A stretch of DNA of 64,000 bases, from the NCBI GenBank assembly GCA_963796915.1, contig CAWCNI010000004.1, forward strand, positions 1,612,001-1,676,000. Direction: 5' to 3'. The notes below the pieces were generated by a model. That model made no database searches, was not told the origin of the DNA, and saw only the letters and a list, made by a program, of their open reading frames with translations. The translations under genes and the position numbers were made by a program. This DNA is from JAENWD01 sp963796915. Its GTDB lineage: Bacteria > Acidobacteriota > Vicinamibacteria > Vicinamibacterales > JAENWD01. This document shows positions 52,439-62,347 of the stretch, piece after piece. Within the stretch, counting starts at the first letter, position 1. Each line of letters begins with the position of its first letter.

Positions 52439-52444
52439 TATAAT
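52439..52444 (+). promoter_or_regulatory. -10-like TATAAT for the kinase gene
   Basis: A perfect TATAAT ends 13 nt before ATG 52458, with no ribosome site. It suggests independent, near-leaderless transcription of the kinase gene. Confidence 0.5.
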
Positions 52445-52457
52445 CGGGGCATTCTCG

Positions 52458-55400
52458 ATGAGTGTCGCGCCAGGCAGCCGTGTCGGTCCGTACGAGGTTC
52501 TCGCCTTCATCGGCGCCGGCGGGATGGGCGAGGTCTACCGCGCCCGCGACACGCGGCTGGATCGCGACGTCGCCCTCAAGCTCCTGGCCCAGAACCTGAC
52601 GCAGAACGCGCGGGCTGTCGAACGATTCACCCGTGAGGCGCGCGCCACCTCCGCCCTGAACCACCCCAACATCGTCACGGTGTACGAAATCGGCGAGGCC
52701 GATGCCGGCCGGTTCATCGCGATGGAGCTGGTCACGGGTCGCACCCTCAAGGCGATGGTCGGCGAGACGCTGCCGCTCGAGACCATCCTCCGTGTGGTGG
52801 AACAGGTGGCGCGGGCGCTGGCGGTCTCGCACGGTGCCGGCATCGCGCATCGCGACATCAAGCCGGACAACATCATGGTCCGCGACGACGGCTACGTGAA
52901 GGTGCTGGACTTCGGCCTCGCGCGGCTCGACCAGACGCGCAGCGACCCGTTCGAAGGCCCGACCTTCGTCGAAACGGAAGCCGGCCTCCTGGTGGGCACG
53001 CTGCAGTACATGTCGCCCGAGCAGGTCGGCGCCGATCCGCTCGGCAGCCCGGTCACGACAGCGACAGATATCTTCTCGCTGGGCCTCGTCTTGTACGAAC
53101 TGCTGACCAAGCGTCATCCATTCGCGGCGACGGCGCCCGTTGGCGTGCTGCACGCCATCGCCACCGAGGATCCCATCCCGCCGTCACATCTCCAGCCGGA
53201 GATCCCGGCGGCCCTCGACGACCTGATTCTGCGGATGCTGCAGAAGAACCCGCTCCTCCGCCCGAAAGCCATGGAGGCCGCGTCGACGCTGCTGGAACTG
53301 ACCGCCGGCCATTCGACGCAACTGACTGCCCACCCCGTGTTGACGCCGAAACGGAATCTCGTCGGGCGTGACGCGGAGTACGCGGCGTTTCGCGCCGCGC
53401 TCGACACCGCCCGGGACACCCACGGCCTGCTGCTCTGCGTCGCCGGTGAGCCGGGCATCGGCAAGACGACGTTTGTCGAGGAGTGTTTCCGCCGGCTCGG
53501 ATCGGAGCCGAACCCGTGGCTGATCGCGCGCGGGCGCTGCTCCGAACGCCTGGCGGCCGCCGAGGCGTACCTGCCGGTGCTCGAAGCGCTCGACAACCTG
53601 CTGCAGACGCGAAGCAACGGCGGCGCTGTCGTCCGGGCGATGCGCCTGCTGGCGCCGACGTGGTACTCCCGCGTGGCGCCGCTCGCCTCGGAAAGTTCGT
53701 CCACGGGGCGCCAGCTCGAGGAGGCGAAGGCGGCCTCGCAGGAGCGCCTGAAGCGGGAGTTGAGCAGCTTCTTTCAGGAGATCTCGCGAACCAGGCCGAT
53801 CCTGCTGTTCTTCGACGACGTGCACTGGGCCGACCGATCGAGCGTGGACCTGATCGGGTATCTCGCGACCAAGTTCGACGCGATGCGCATGACAGTGCTC
53901 GTCACGTACCGGCCGTCGGAGATCATGCTGGCCGAAAACGCCTTCGTCCCGCTGAAGCTCGATCTTGAAACGCGTGGGCTCTCCCGTGACATCGCCCTGC
54001 CGATGCTGACCCGCGAGAACATCGCGCAGTACATGGCGCTCGAGTGCCCGGACCACCGCTTTCCGCGTGAGTTTCTCGACCTGCTGCACGTCAAGACCGA
54101 GGGCAGCCCGCTGTTCATGGTCGACGTCCTGCGCTACCTTCGCGATCGCCGCGCGATCGTCCGCACCGACGGGCGCTGGGAGCTGGTCGAATCGATGCCC
54201 AGCGTCGAACGGGCCCTGCCCGAGTCGATCAGGAGCATGATCGCGCGCAAGATCGGACAGCTCACCGACACCGACCGGCAGCTCCTGCTCGCGGCCAGCG
54301 TGCAGGGGCAGGAGTTTCACGCCGCGGTGGTGTCGAAGGCATTGGCGCTGGACGCCGCCGACGTCGAAGACCGCTTCGACGAATTGGATCGGGTCTACCG
54401 CTTCGTGACGCGCGTGCGCGAAGAGCAGTTTCCCGATCGTACCGCCACGCTGCGCTACCGCTTCGTCCACGCCCTCTATCAGAACGCGCTCTACGAGTCG
54501 CTGACGCCGGCGCGCCGCGCCGCCCTGAGCGGCAAGGTCGCCGAGGCGATCCTCAGCTTCTGTCGCGATCAGACGGAGAACGTCGACTCGCAGCTCGCGC
54601 TGCTCTTCGAGACGGCGCGCGACCTGCCGCGGGCGTGCGCCTTCTTCCTGAACGCCGCGCGCCACGCCATCCGCATCTTCGCCTATAAGGTCAGCAACGA
54701 GCTGGCGTCACGCGGCCTCGAGTTGACGACTGCCCTTCCAGAGGGGCCCGAGCGCGACCGCCAGGAGCTGTCACTGCTGATGGCGCTCGGCGTCGGGCTG
54801 ACTGCCACCATGGGATACGCGTGCGCCTCAAGTGGGACGCGCGTTCGCCAGGGCGAGAGAGCTCTGCCAGCGAATCGGGAACATCCCGCAGCTGTTCCCT
54901 GTCCTCCACGGCCTGTACCGGTTCTACTTCGTGCGAGCCGAGCTGCACACCGCTCGCGAGCTGAGCGAGCAGCTGATGTCGCTGGCCAGCGGCGATGACG
55001 ACTTGCGTGTGGAAGCGACGCGTGCGCTCGGCAACACGCTCTTCCTGCTCGGCGACTGCACGCCTGCACTCGCCTACATGAACCAGAGCGTCGAGGCCTA
55101 CCACCCGGAGCGCCACCGCGCGCACGTCATGACCTATGGCACCGACCCCGGTATCGCGAGCCGGTCGGTCGCGGCACTGGCGCTCTGGAATCTCGGCTAT
55201 CCCGACCAGGCGCGCCAGCGGATTCACGAGGCGCTGGCACTGGCGCGAGGCCTGAAGCATCCCTTCATCCTCGGCTGGACGCTCAGCTATGCGGCTGTCG
55301 TCTCGCAGCATTGCCGCGCGCAGGACGCCTGTCTCACGCAGGCCATGGAGTGCCTCTCGGTCTCGACTGATCACGGCTTCCCGCTATGGATGGCGGCCGG

Positions 55401-55953
55401 CGAGGTGCTGCAGGGCTCCTCCACCGCATGGCAGGACGGTCACCTGGCCGAAGGGATCGACCAGCTGCGGCACGGGCTCCAGGCCTGGCACGCCACCGGC
55501 GCCGAGGCGTTTCGACCCTACTACCTCTCACTGCTCGCCGAGGCGCTGGCGCGGGCCGGCGACATCACCGAGGGTCTGGCCGTCGTCAGTGAGGCGCAGG
55601 CGGCCGCCGAGCAGCACGACGAGCGCTGGTGGCAGCCCGAGTTGCTGCGCATTCGAGGCGTGCTCCTTGCCGCCAGCGAGCCCGCTCATGGCGGCTCGTC
55701 AGCGACCGCGCCGTCGGAGCAATGCTTTCTCGACGCAATCGACCTGGCGCGCAGTCAGTCGGCGAAGTCGCTGGAGCTGCGCGCCGCGCTGAGCCTCGGT
55801 GGCTTATGGCGGCAGCGCGGAGAAGACGCGAGAGCCAGAGCCCTCATCGGCGCCGTCCACGGCACCTTCACTGAAGGACTGGAGACCGGAGATCTGCTCG
55901 AGGCGAAGTCATTCCTCGATCCGTCTGCGGCAGCAGCGCGCGAGGCGACCTGA
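52458..55953 (+). CDS. Ser/Thr protein kinase - AAA ATPase - TPR regulator (frameshifted near 54823)
   Basis: About 1,165 aa when one extra base near 54823 is removed. Residues 12-275 are a Hanks-type kinase with P-loop 'IGAGGMGEVYRA', Lys41 in 'VALKLL', catalytic loop 'HRDIKPDN' and 'DFGLARLD', so it should be active. Residues ~295-600 are a STAND/AAA ATPase: Walker A 'GEPGIGKTTF' and Walker B 'ILLFFDDVHWAD'. The C-terminal third is TPR-rich and changes frame mid-gene ('GRAFARARELCQRIG', 'ALALWNLGYPDQARQRIHEA'). No TM helix is seen. It is a cytoplasmic signal integrator like PknK/MalT hybrids. It converges with the radical SAM gene. Confidence 0.9.
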
Positions 55954-55970
55954 AGCGCCGATCGAGCGCG

Positions 55971-57572
55971 TCAGTTGCTCATCGACCAGAGCCCGGTGCG
56001 CAGAGACAGCGGGCTCTTCCAGGTTCGCCGCCGCACGAGCGAGTCGATGAAGTCGTCGTTGAGTACCGATCCGACGATCCTGTCCTGCCGATCCGATAGT
56101 GGAATCGACTCATCCTTCGAGATGCGATAGCGGGAGACGTCGTCGAGCGTGGAGCACAACAGCCGCTCGACGATGATGTTCACGTGCCGCCAGCGGAAGC
56201 GCCGCGTGAACGCTGACGTCGAGAAGTGCGAGCGCATCGCGAACCCGCCGAGGCTGTCGAGAAACGCGTGCTTCGCGTTCTTGTGGCTGTTCTGCACGGT
56301 GCCCTCGGCGAGCACGATGCTCGGCAGGTTCCAGTCGTGGTAGAACATGTCTTTTCCGACAGAGTTCGATCGCACGAGGTTGTCGTAGAGCGCGCTGCCC
56401 TTCGTGGCCAGCAGGTCGGCGGTGTAGTGATAGTCGCAGACCACCCCGTCGGCGCCGCGCCCCGACTGCTGCCGGCGGTCCGCTTCCGCGGGCGTGATGA
56501 ACAGGCCGATCACGAAGATGCCGTCGTCGCGCAGCTTCTGGTAGACGCCGCTGTACATCTCCACGGCGTCCTTGGCGCGGACGCCCTTCTTGTGCGACTT
56601 CAGCCACTGAGGGTCGAGCGTCTCGATGCCCATCAGGCAGAAACGCATGCCGGCGCGCGCCGCGAGCTTCGAGAAGTCAGGATTCAGCCGGACGGTGTCA
56701 CCGCGCAGGAACGAGCCGAACGTGAAGCCGAAGTTCCTGCGGATCATCTCCTCGAGCAACTCGCTGGTGTGCTTGTAGTCGTGCGCGAAGTTGTCGTCGG
56801 TGAAGATGAACTCGCGCACGCCGAGCCGATGCAGGCGCGTCATCTCCTCGAGCATCCGGTCGACTGACTTGTAGCGCTGCTTGAAGCCCCAGTACGTGTT
56901 GATGTTGCAGAAGTCGCATCGATGCGGGCAGCCCCTGGACATCTCCAGTGACACCGCGTGGCCGCGGCGACCGGTGCCGAGGCCGTACGGGCTGAGCTCG
57001 AGTCGATCCCACATCGGGAACGGACTGTCGTCGAGCGAGATCGTCGGCGCTTTCAGCCCGGTGGTGTGAACCGCGCCTGCCCTGCCGTAGACCAGGTTCG
57101 GCACCTGCGACACGTCGTCGCCGCCGGCCACCAGAACCTCCATGAGCGACCGAAAGGCGATTTCGCCCTCACCGGTGATGACGTAGTCGGCGCCGGCCTG
57201 AATCCAGCGCTCCGGAAACGCCGATGCGTGGTTGCCTCCCATGACGATCTGCACGCCAGGGTTCAGGGCCCGGGCAAGGCGGACTGTCACCTCGGTATCG
57301 AGGGCCTTGAGCGGCGACATCGCCGAGATGGCGAGGATGTCAGCGCCCGCGAGGCGGGCCTTGTAGTGACGGAACGGCTCGCGCGCCACGTAGCCGTCGA
57401 ACATCTCGATGTGGACCGGCAGGTCGGCGATGGCGGCACCGAGGACCGGGTAGACCGCGCTCGGCGCCTTGATGACCTCGCCCAGCGTGTCCACTGGAAA
57501 CGGCCATGAGTCGATCAGGGTCTTCGGGTGCAGGAAGAGAATGCGACGATTGGTGCCCGCGGGAGACGCCAT
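55971..57572 (-). CDS. B12-binding-domain radical SAM protein
   Basis: The 533-aa protein has an N-terminal cobalamin-binding Rossmann domain ('RILFLHPKTLIDSWPF', 'LAISAMSPLKALDTEVTVRL', 'IVMGGNHASAFPERWIQAGA', 'VITGEGEIAF') and a radical SAM barrel with CxxxCxxC in 'SRGCPHRCDFCNINTYWGF', then 'FIFTDDNFAHDYKHTSELL'. The C-terminal ~150 residues ('FYHDWNLPSIVLAEGTVQNS') have no motif I can name. Relatives (BchE/HpnR class) do methylations or ring formation on lipids and tetrapyrroles. It follows the TonB gene on the same strand after 24 nt, so co-transcription is possible. Confidence 0.9.
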   Translation of the reverse strand: MASPAGTNRRILFLHPKTLIDSWPFPVDTLGEVIKAPSAVYPVLGAAIADLPVHIEMFDGYVAREPFRHYKARLAGADILAISAMSPLKALDTEVTVRLARALNPGVQIVMGGNHASAFPERWIQAGADYVITGEGEIAFRSLMEVLVAGGDDVSQVPNLVYGRAGAVHTTGLKAPTISLDDSPFPMWDRLELSPYGLGTGRRGHAVSLEMSRGCPHRCDFCNINTYWGFKQRYKSVDRMLEEMTRLHRLGVREFIFTDDNFAHDYKHTSELLEEMIRRNFGFTFGSFLRGDTVRLNPDFSKLAARAGMRFCLMGIETLDPQWLKSHKKGVRAKDAVEMYSGVYQKLRDDGIFVIGLFITPAEADRRQQSGRGADGVVCDYHYTADLLATKGSALYDNLVRSNSVGKDMFYHDWNLPSIVLAEGTVQNSHKNAKHAFLDSLGGFAMRSHFSTSAFTRRFRWRHVNIIVERLLCSTLDDVSRYRISKDESIPLSDRQDRIVGSVLNDDFIDSLVRRRTWKSPLSLRTGLWSMSN

Positions 57573-57596
57573 AGGCTCCTTCCGATAGGTCCGCGA

Positions 57597-60500
57597 TCAG
57601 AACGTGACCCTCAGGGCCACCTGTGCCTGACGTGGCGGGCCTGCCTGCTCGAATTGACCGTATGTGGGCAGCGGATTGACTGGATACGCGCCGGTCCCGA
57701 ACACGGCATTGATGTCGGTGAAGTTCGTGCGATTGAACAGGTTGAAGACTTCGAAGATCCCGAGCAGCTGGGCACGGGCGCCGAGCGCGAACGTCTTGCT
57801 CACACGCACGTCCACGCTCGCCTGCGACGGCATCGTGCCGCTGTCGCGCGACAGGGACGTGGACGGATCGCCCGGGGTAGTACGTGCACGGTCCGGCGGC
57901 GGGATCGTGCCGCCGTCGCCATCGCCGTTCAGATCGGCGCCCGCCAGGATGTTGTACGGACGGCCCGATCCGAAGGTCACAATCGATGACAGGTCGATCC
58001 CGTACTTCGCGGAATACGTCCCGCTCAGCACGAAATGGTGCCGTTGATCCTGGAGCGACGGGCCGCGCTCGCTGTCGGGATCGAAGCCAACCGGCAGGCC
58101 TGACGGATTCGCGGGATCGCGGCCGACGCCGTTGTCCTGCGGGAGGAAGACCGTGAGGAAATCGGTCGAGTTGTCCTCGGCTTTCGACAGCGTGTAGCTG
58201 GCCAGGAACTGGTAGCGGTTCTTGTAGCGCCGGGTCGCTGACACCACGAAGCCGTCGTACCACGTCTGCCCGAACGAGGTGTATTGGAGCACCGACGCTG
58301 ATGTGCCTGCGCGTCCGTCGACATCGAGCGGGCGCCGGCCTGGCCCGAGGGCAGGCACGATCGGGTTGTAGTCGATGGTCCCGAGCTGATCGAACCCGCG
58401 CACGCGCATGTAATTCGCGGAGAGCCTGATTTGGCCCGGCAGCTCGTGATCGAACCCGAGCGACAGATTGTGGGCGTAGGACGTCTTCAAGTCCGGATCG
58501 ATGCTGATGACCAGGCTTGGCGATGTACCGGACGGAGATTCGGGCAGGCGGTGACCCGGCGCTCTCCACGCGGCGATCGACGCCGGGAAGCGCGCCACCA
58601 GTGTCCGCACGCCGCTGGTGCCGTTGACGATGTCGCCGATGCCGGCGACCGCCGTGATCACGTTGTCAAAATACAAGCCGTACGCGGCGTGCACGAGCGT
58701 CCCGGCCCGGCCTCCCGGGTGCCAGACCACGGCCGTGCGATATCCGAGATTGTTGTTGTCGCTCGGAAACGCGTAGGGCGCGGGCACGCCCGGAGTCGTG
58801 TACTGCGTGTCGGGCCAGGCTTGTCGCTGGTACCTCAAGCCGAGCTTGATGGTGACGTTCTTCGACACGCGCCAGTCGTCCTGGCCGAACAACGACAGAT
58901 CGCGATACCCGTAGACCGCCGACGAGTTGCCGTAACCCTGGACGTATGCCGCGGGCAGGCCGAGCGCGACGGCCTGGATGCCGGTGATCGGCGCGGGCAG
59001 GAGGCCGGGAATGGCCGGCAGGGACTGAAAGAGATAGCGCCCGCCGAAGTGCAGCGGAAGCGCCTGCAGCTTGTGATCGACGTAGTTGAAGTCGAAGCCG
59101 GCTTTCCACTGGTGGCGGCCGCGGAACAGGCTGATCGTGTCGAGGACCTGATAGCGATCGTTCAGCCGCGGTTGCGGGGTGAAGCGCTGGCGGCCCACGC
59201 TGGCGATGCCGAGCACCTCGAGCGTCGGCCCGCCCTGATCCTCGTCGACGCACGGGCCGCCGCAATTGGGATCCAGCGAATCGACCTTCTGGTTGCGGCG
59301 GGCGAACTGAAAGCGCAGCTCGTTGACGATCGTCGGCGAGACAACGGCGCTGTGTGACGCCGCCAGCATGTGGTCGGCGTTGTCGAGCGACGCGCCGCGG
59401 CTTCGGGCGACAAGGCCGCCCCACGGCTCGATGTTCTCGTTCAGCCCGGTCGCGGAGTTGTAGCGAACCCAGACCTGCTGCGTCGGGCTGAGTTGCCGAT
59501 CCACCTTCAGCAGCAGCTGGTTCGAGCGCACCACATACGGCACGTTGCCGGTCTCGACGGGAAATCCCGCCGCGCGCAGAATGCCGGCCACTGTCCCGAT
59601 CGGCTTTCCGCCGAGGAGCACCGGCGTGGTGTCGTCGATGGTGACGAAGTTGTTGGTGTGGACGTCCAGCCGCTCGTAGGACCCGAAGAAGAACATCTTG
59701 TCCTTCTGAATCGGGCCGCCGAAGGTCCCGCCGAACTGCTTCTGATCGAACGGCGCCTTGTCGCGGTCGACCGCGTCGCCTGCAGGCGTGAACTGCTCGA
59801 AGTATCCCTTCGCGTTGAGGGCCGTGTCACGGTAGAAGAAGAACGCGCTGCCACTGGGCGAGTTGGTGCCGCTCTTGGTGATGATGTTGACCACCCCGCC
59901 GGTCGCCTTGCCGAACTCCGCCGAATACGACTGCGAGACGACCTGAAACTCGCGGACAGCGTCCTGGCTGAACGTGGCGCGGACGCTGCCGAGCGTGATG
60001 TCGTTGTTGTCCAACCCGTCTACCGTGATGTTGTTCGCGCGCGCCCGCTGGCCCGCAAACGTCAGGCCCGAGGTGGCCGATGCGCCCTGCTGCGGGGTGT
60101 TGTCCTGGGTGACGCCGGGCGTGATGATCGAGAACGAGATGAAGTCGCGCCGGTTGATCGGCAGCGTCGCGATCTGATCCTGCGTGATGACGCTGGCTAC
60201 GGCCGCCTGCGCGTGATCGACTGTCGGCGCCTCCCCGACCACCGTGACTTCCTGAGAGATGGAGGCGACGCCGAGCACGAATTCGATCTCGGTCTGAGTG
60301 CCAAGCAGCAGGACGACGTCGTTGCGCCGCTGGGTGGTGAACTGGTCGAGCGCTGCCGTCACGGTGTACGGCCCTGGCGCGAGGGCCTGGATCGCGAATC
60401 GGCCGGCCGCGTCGCTCACCGTCGAGCGCGTGTTGTTCGTCTCCGTGTTGGTGACGGTGACGGTGACGCCGGGCAGCGCCGAGCGCGACTGGTCGTAGGC

Positions 60501-60599
60501 CACACCGATGAGGTCGGCCGACGTCGCGCGGGTCTGCGCTGCGGCGCCGGTCGCGCCACACACGCCGAGCAGGAGCACAAGTGCTCGCAAATACCTCAT
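57597..60599 (-). CDS. TonB-dependent receptor with N-terminal carboxypeptidase-regulatory domain (Oar-like)
   Basis: The 1,000-aa outer-membrane protein has a signal peptide ('ALVLLLGVCGATGAAAQ') and a CarboxypepD_reg domain (~27-110; 'GVAYDQSRSALPGVTVTVTN', 'TVSDAAGRFAIQALAPGPYT'). The plug follows (~120-240; 'PTVDHAQAAVASVITQDQIA', 'VDGLDNNDITLGSVRATFSQ'), then a 22-strand-type barrel with many aromatic strand ends and a C-terminal Phe ('QVALRVTF'). No TonB box is obvious. This Oar type is greatly expanded in Acidobacteriota and takes up large substrates. A TATAAT 43 nt upstream is the likely promoter. Confidence 0.92.
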   Translation of the reverse strand: MRYLRALVLLLGVCGATGAAAQTRATSADLIGVAYDQSRSALPGVTVTVTNTETNNTRSTVSDAAGRFAIQALAPGPYTVTAALDQFTTQRRNDVVLLLGTQTEIEFVLGVASISQEVTVVGEAPTVDHAQAAVASVITQDQIATLPINRRDFISFSIITPGVTQDNTPQQGASATSGLTFAGQRARANNITVDGLDNNDITLGSVRATFSQDAVREFQVVSQSYSAEFGKATGGVVNIITKSGTNSPSGSAFFFYRDTALNAKGYFEQFTPAGDAVDRDKAPFDQKQFGGTFGGPIQKDKMFFFGSYERLDVHTNNFVTIDDTTPVLLGGKPIGTVAGILRAAGFPVETGNVPYVVRSNQLLLKVDRQLSPTQQVWVRYNSATGLNENIEPWGGLVARSRGASLDNADHMLAASHSAVVSPTIVNELRFQFARRNQKVDSLDPNCGGPCVDEDQGGPTLEVLGIASVGRQRFTPQPRLNDRYQVLDTISLFRGRHQWKAGFDFNYVDHKLQALPLHFGGRYLFQSLPAIPGLLPAPITGIQAVALGLPAAYVQGYGNSSAVYGYRDLSLFGQDDWRVSKNVTIKLGLRYQRQAWPDTQYTTPGVPAPYAFPSDNNNLGYRTAVVWHPGGRAGTLVHAAYGLYFDNVITAVAGIGDIVNGTSGVRTLVARFPASIAAWRAPGHRLPESPSGTSPSLVISIDPDLKTSYAHNLSLGFDHELPGQIRLSANYMRVRGFDQLGTIDYNPIVPALGPGRRPLDVDGRAGTSASVLQYTSFGQTWYDGFVVSATRRYKNRYQFLASYTLSKAEDNSTDFLTVFLPQDNGVGRDPANPSGLPVGFDPDSERGPSLQDQRHHFVLSGTYSAKYGIDLSSIVTFGSGRPYNILAGADLNGDGDGGTIPPPDRARTTPGDPSTSLSRDSGTMPSQASVDVRVSKTFALGARAQLLGIFEVFNLFNRTNFTDINAVFGTGAYPVNPLPTYGQFEQAGPPRQAQVALRVTF

Positions 60600-60642
60600 A
60601 AGCTGCGACCGGCACGGACCGCGAGGGGCGAGAAGAGTGCCG

Positions 60643-60648
60643 ATTATA
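60643..60648 (-). promoter_or_regulatory. -10-like TATAAT for TonB receptor gene
   Basis: On the minus strand a perfect TATAAT lies 43 nt before ATG 60599, giving a leader of about 35 nt. I see no matching -35. The rest of 60600-60746 holds no gene. Confidence 0.45.
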
Positions 60649-60746
60649 GCGCCGGCTCGACCGGGCCCCTGGTGGTTGTTCTGGATGAGCTACTGGGCAG
60701 CGCAGGCCATCGGCACGGCGGAAACGTCGTAACCTGGCCCACGCGG

Positions 60747-61046
60747 TCAACTGATCCAGCTCTCCCAGACCTCGGCGCCCGTGGCGTGGTCGCCGAGGTT
60801 CTTGACTGAAATCGTCACGTGCCGGCGGTCGCCGTTGTAGTTGTCGCGCACGTGCGTGCAACTGATGGCCGTGATCTGGACGACTCCGGTGCTGGTGCCG
60901 TGAGGCCCTGACGCCGTCGGCGGGAGCGGGTACGCAAAGTAGCCGAGCACGGTGTCCCATGGCGGGTTGTTCCAGTTCGTGCTGTGCGTCGCGCCGGGCG
61001 CTATCGTGGCGATCGTGAAGATCTTGCTCTTGTTGATCGTGCTCAT
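60747..61046 (-). CDS. Hypothetical small protein (99 aa)
   Basis: The start is ATG 61046, with GGAG 7 nt upstream; a longer frame upstream is not supported. The sequence reads 'KIFTIATIAPGATHSTNWNN', 'DTVLGYFAYPLPPTASGPHG', 'VVQITAISCTHVRDNYNGD' and 'HVTISVKNLGDHATGAEVWE', ending 'SWIS'. It looks like one immunoglobulin-like beta sandwich, without signal peptide. Not recognised. It is divergent from the dehydratase-like gene. Confidence 0.6.
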   Translation of the reverse strand: MSTINKSKIFTIATIAPGATHSTNWNNPPWDTVLGYFAYPLPPTASGPHGTSTGVVQITAISCTHVRDNYNGDRRHVTISVKNLGDHATGAEVWESWIS

Positions 61047-61156
61047 CGGCTTCTCCACGCGCTGAGGGCGCGGCCATTGTAGACGAGCGTTCCCCGGCAG
61101 CAATGGCAGCTGTCGCCCGGCCGCCATAGAATGGGGCGCGCGCTGCCGAGGACCCC

Positions 61157-62284
61157 GTGCCACAGGAAGCTCCACAGCCCCACCGCATCGACGAACCCGT
61201 GCCAGCCTGCCCGGCCTGCGGCTCGACGGATACCGCCGCCGTCACCAGGGCGGAGCGGGCGACGTACTGCCGCTGCAATGCCTGCGGGCATGTGTGGGGT
61301 GTGCCGGCCGCGAAGGCCCAAACGTCGATCGCTCCCGTCCGGCCGATCGCGCTCGATGAGATCCGCGAAGCCGCGGCGCGCATCGCCGGCACGATCGTGC
61401 GGACGCCGCTCGTGCGCCTCGACCTCGGGCCCGGGTTTCCGGACATCCGGTTGAAGCTCGAGACGCTTCAGCCCATCAACGCGTACAAGCTGCGCGGCGC
61501 CGCCAACGCTGTCGCGATGCTCACCGAGTCCGAGCGTCGCCGCGGGGTGTGGACGATCAGCGCCGGCAACGCCGGGCAGGGCGTGGCCTACGCGGCGCGT
61601 CAGGCCGGGGTCCCGTGCACGGTCGTCGCCATCGAAACCGCGCCGGTCGCGAAACTGGACCGCATGCGGGCCCTCGGTGCCACGCTCGTGCCGGTGTCCT
61701 ACGACGTCGCGTGGAAGGCGCTCGAAGATCGCGCGTTCGACGGCGTGGACGGCACGTTCATCCACCCGTTCGACGACCACAATTTCATCGCCGGTCATGC
61801 CACGATGGGCCTGGAGATCGTCGAGGACGCGCCTGAGGTCATCGCTGTCATCGGCGGCATCGGCGGCGGCGGCCTGATTACAGGCGTCGCCAGCGCGGTC
61901 AAAGCACTCAATCCCGCCATCCGGGTCTTCGGCTGCGAGCCCGAGACTGCCGCTCCGGCCGCGCGATCGTTCGCCGCGGGCTCGCCGCAGTCGTTTCCCG
62001 GGTGGACGGCGTCGTTCGTGGACGGCGCCGGGGGCCAGAGCCTCTTCCCGAGGATGTTCGAGCGCATGCAGCCGCTGGTGGACGGGTACCTCATCGTGAC
62101 CCTGGAGGAGACGCGGCGCGCCATGCGCCTGCTGGCGGAGAAGGCGCGGGTCGTCGCTGAAGGCGCTGGCGCGCTGGGCCTTGCCGGGGCCCTCACTGGC
62201 AAGGCGGGTCAGGGCCCGATTGTCGCGATCGTCTCGGGCGGCAACATCGACCTCGCGAAATTCGCGGAGCTCATCGCTCCCTGA
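61157..62284 (+). CDS. Threonine dehydratase-like PLP enzyme with N-terminal zinc ribbon
   Basis: The 375-aa protein (GTG 61157) has a ~50-residue N-terminal zinc ribbon ('PACPACGSTD', 'YCRCNACGHVWG'; C18, C21, C40, C43) followed by a fold-type-II PLP domain. The Schiff-base Lys111 is in 'INAYKLRGAANAV', 'TISAGNAGQGVAYAARQAGV' is the substrate/cofactor Ser-Asn loop, 'GGIGGGGLITGVASAV' is the PLP-phosphate Gly loop, and 'VVAEGAGALGLAG' and 'SGGNIDL' close the domain. This is the serine/threonine dehydratase-racemase group without the ACT domain of biosynthetic IlvA. The ribbon fusion is also seen in some threonine synthases. Substrate uncertain. Confidence 0.88.
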   Translation: MPQEAPQPHRIDEPVPACPACGSTDTAAVTRAERATYCRCNACGHVWGVPAAKAQTSIAPVRPIALDEIREAAARIAGTIVRTPLVRLDLGPGFPDIRLKLETLQPINAYKLRGAANAVAMLTESERRRGVWTISAGNAGQGVAYAARQAGVPCTVVAIETAPVAKLDRMRALGATLVPVSYDVAWKALEDRAFDGVDGTFIHPFDDHNFIAGHATMGLEIVEDAPEVIAVIGGIGGGGLITGVASAVKALNPAIRVFGCEPETAAPAARSFAAGSPQSFPGWTASFVDGAGGQSLFPRMFERMQPLVDGYLIVTLEETRRAMRLLAEKARVVAEGAGALGLAGALTGKAGQGPIVAIVSGGNIDLAKFAELIAP

Positions 62285-62333
62285 CTTCGCGTCTCAGCCG
62301 GCATCTGCGCGACGTCAGTCAATCCAGTCGCAT

Positions 62334-62339
62334 TACAAT
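62334..62339 (+). promoter_or_regulatory. -10-like TACAAT for the esterase-like gene
   Basis: TACAAT ends 8 nt before ATG 62348. There is no ribosome site, and the spacing fits leaderless transcription. Confidence 0.45.
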
Positions 62340-62347
62340 GCGGCCCC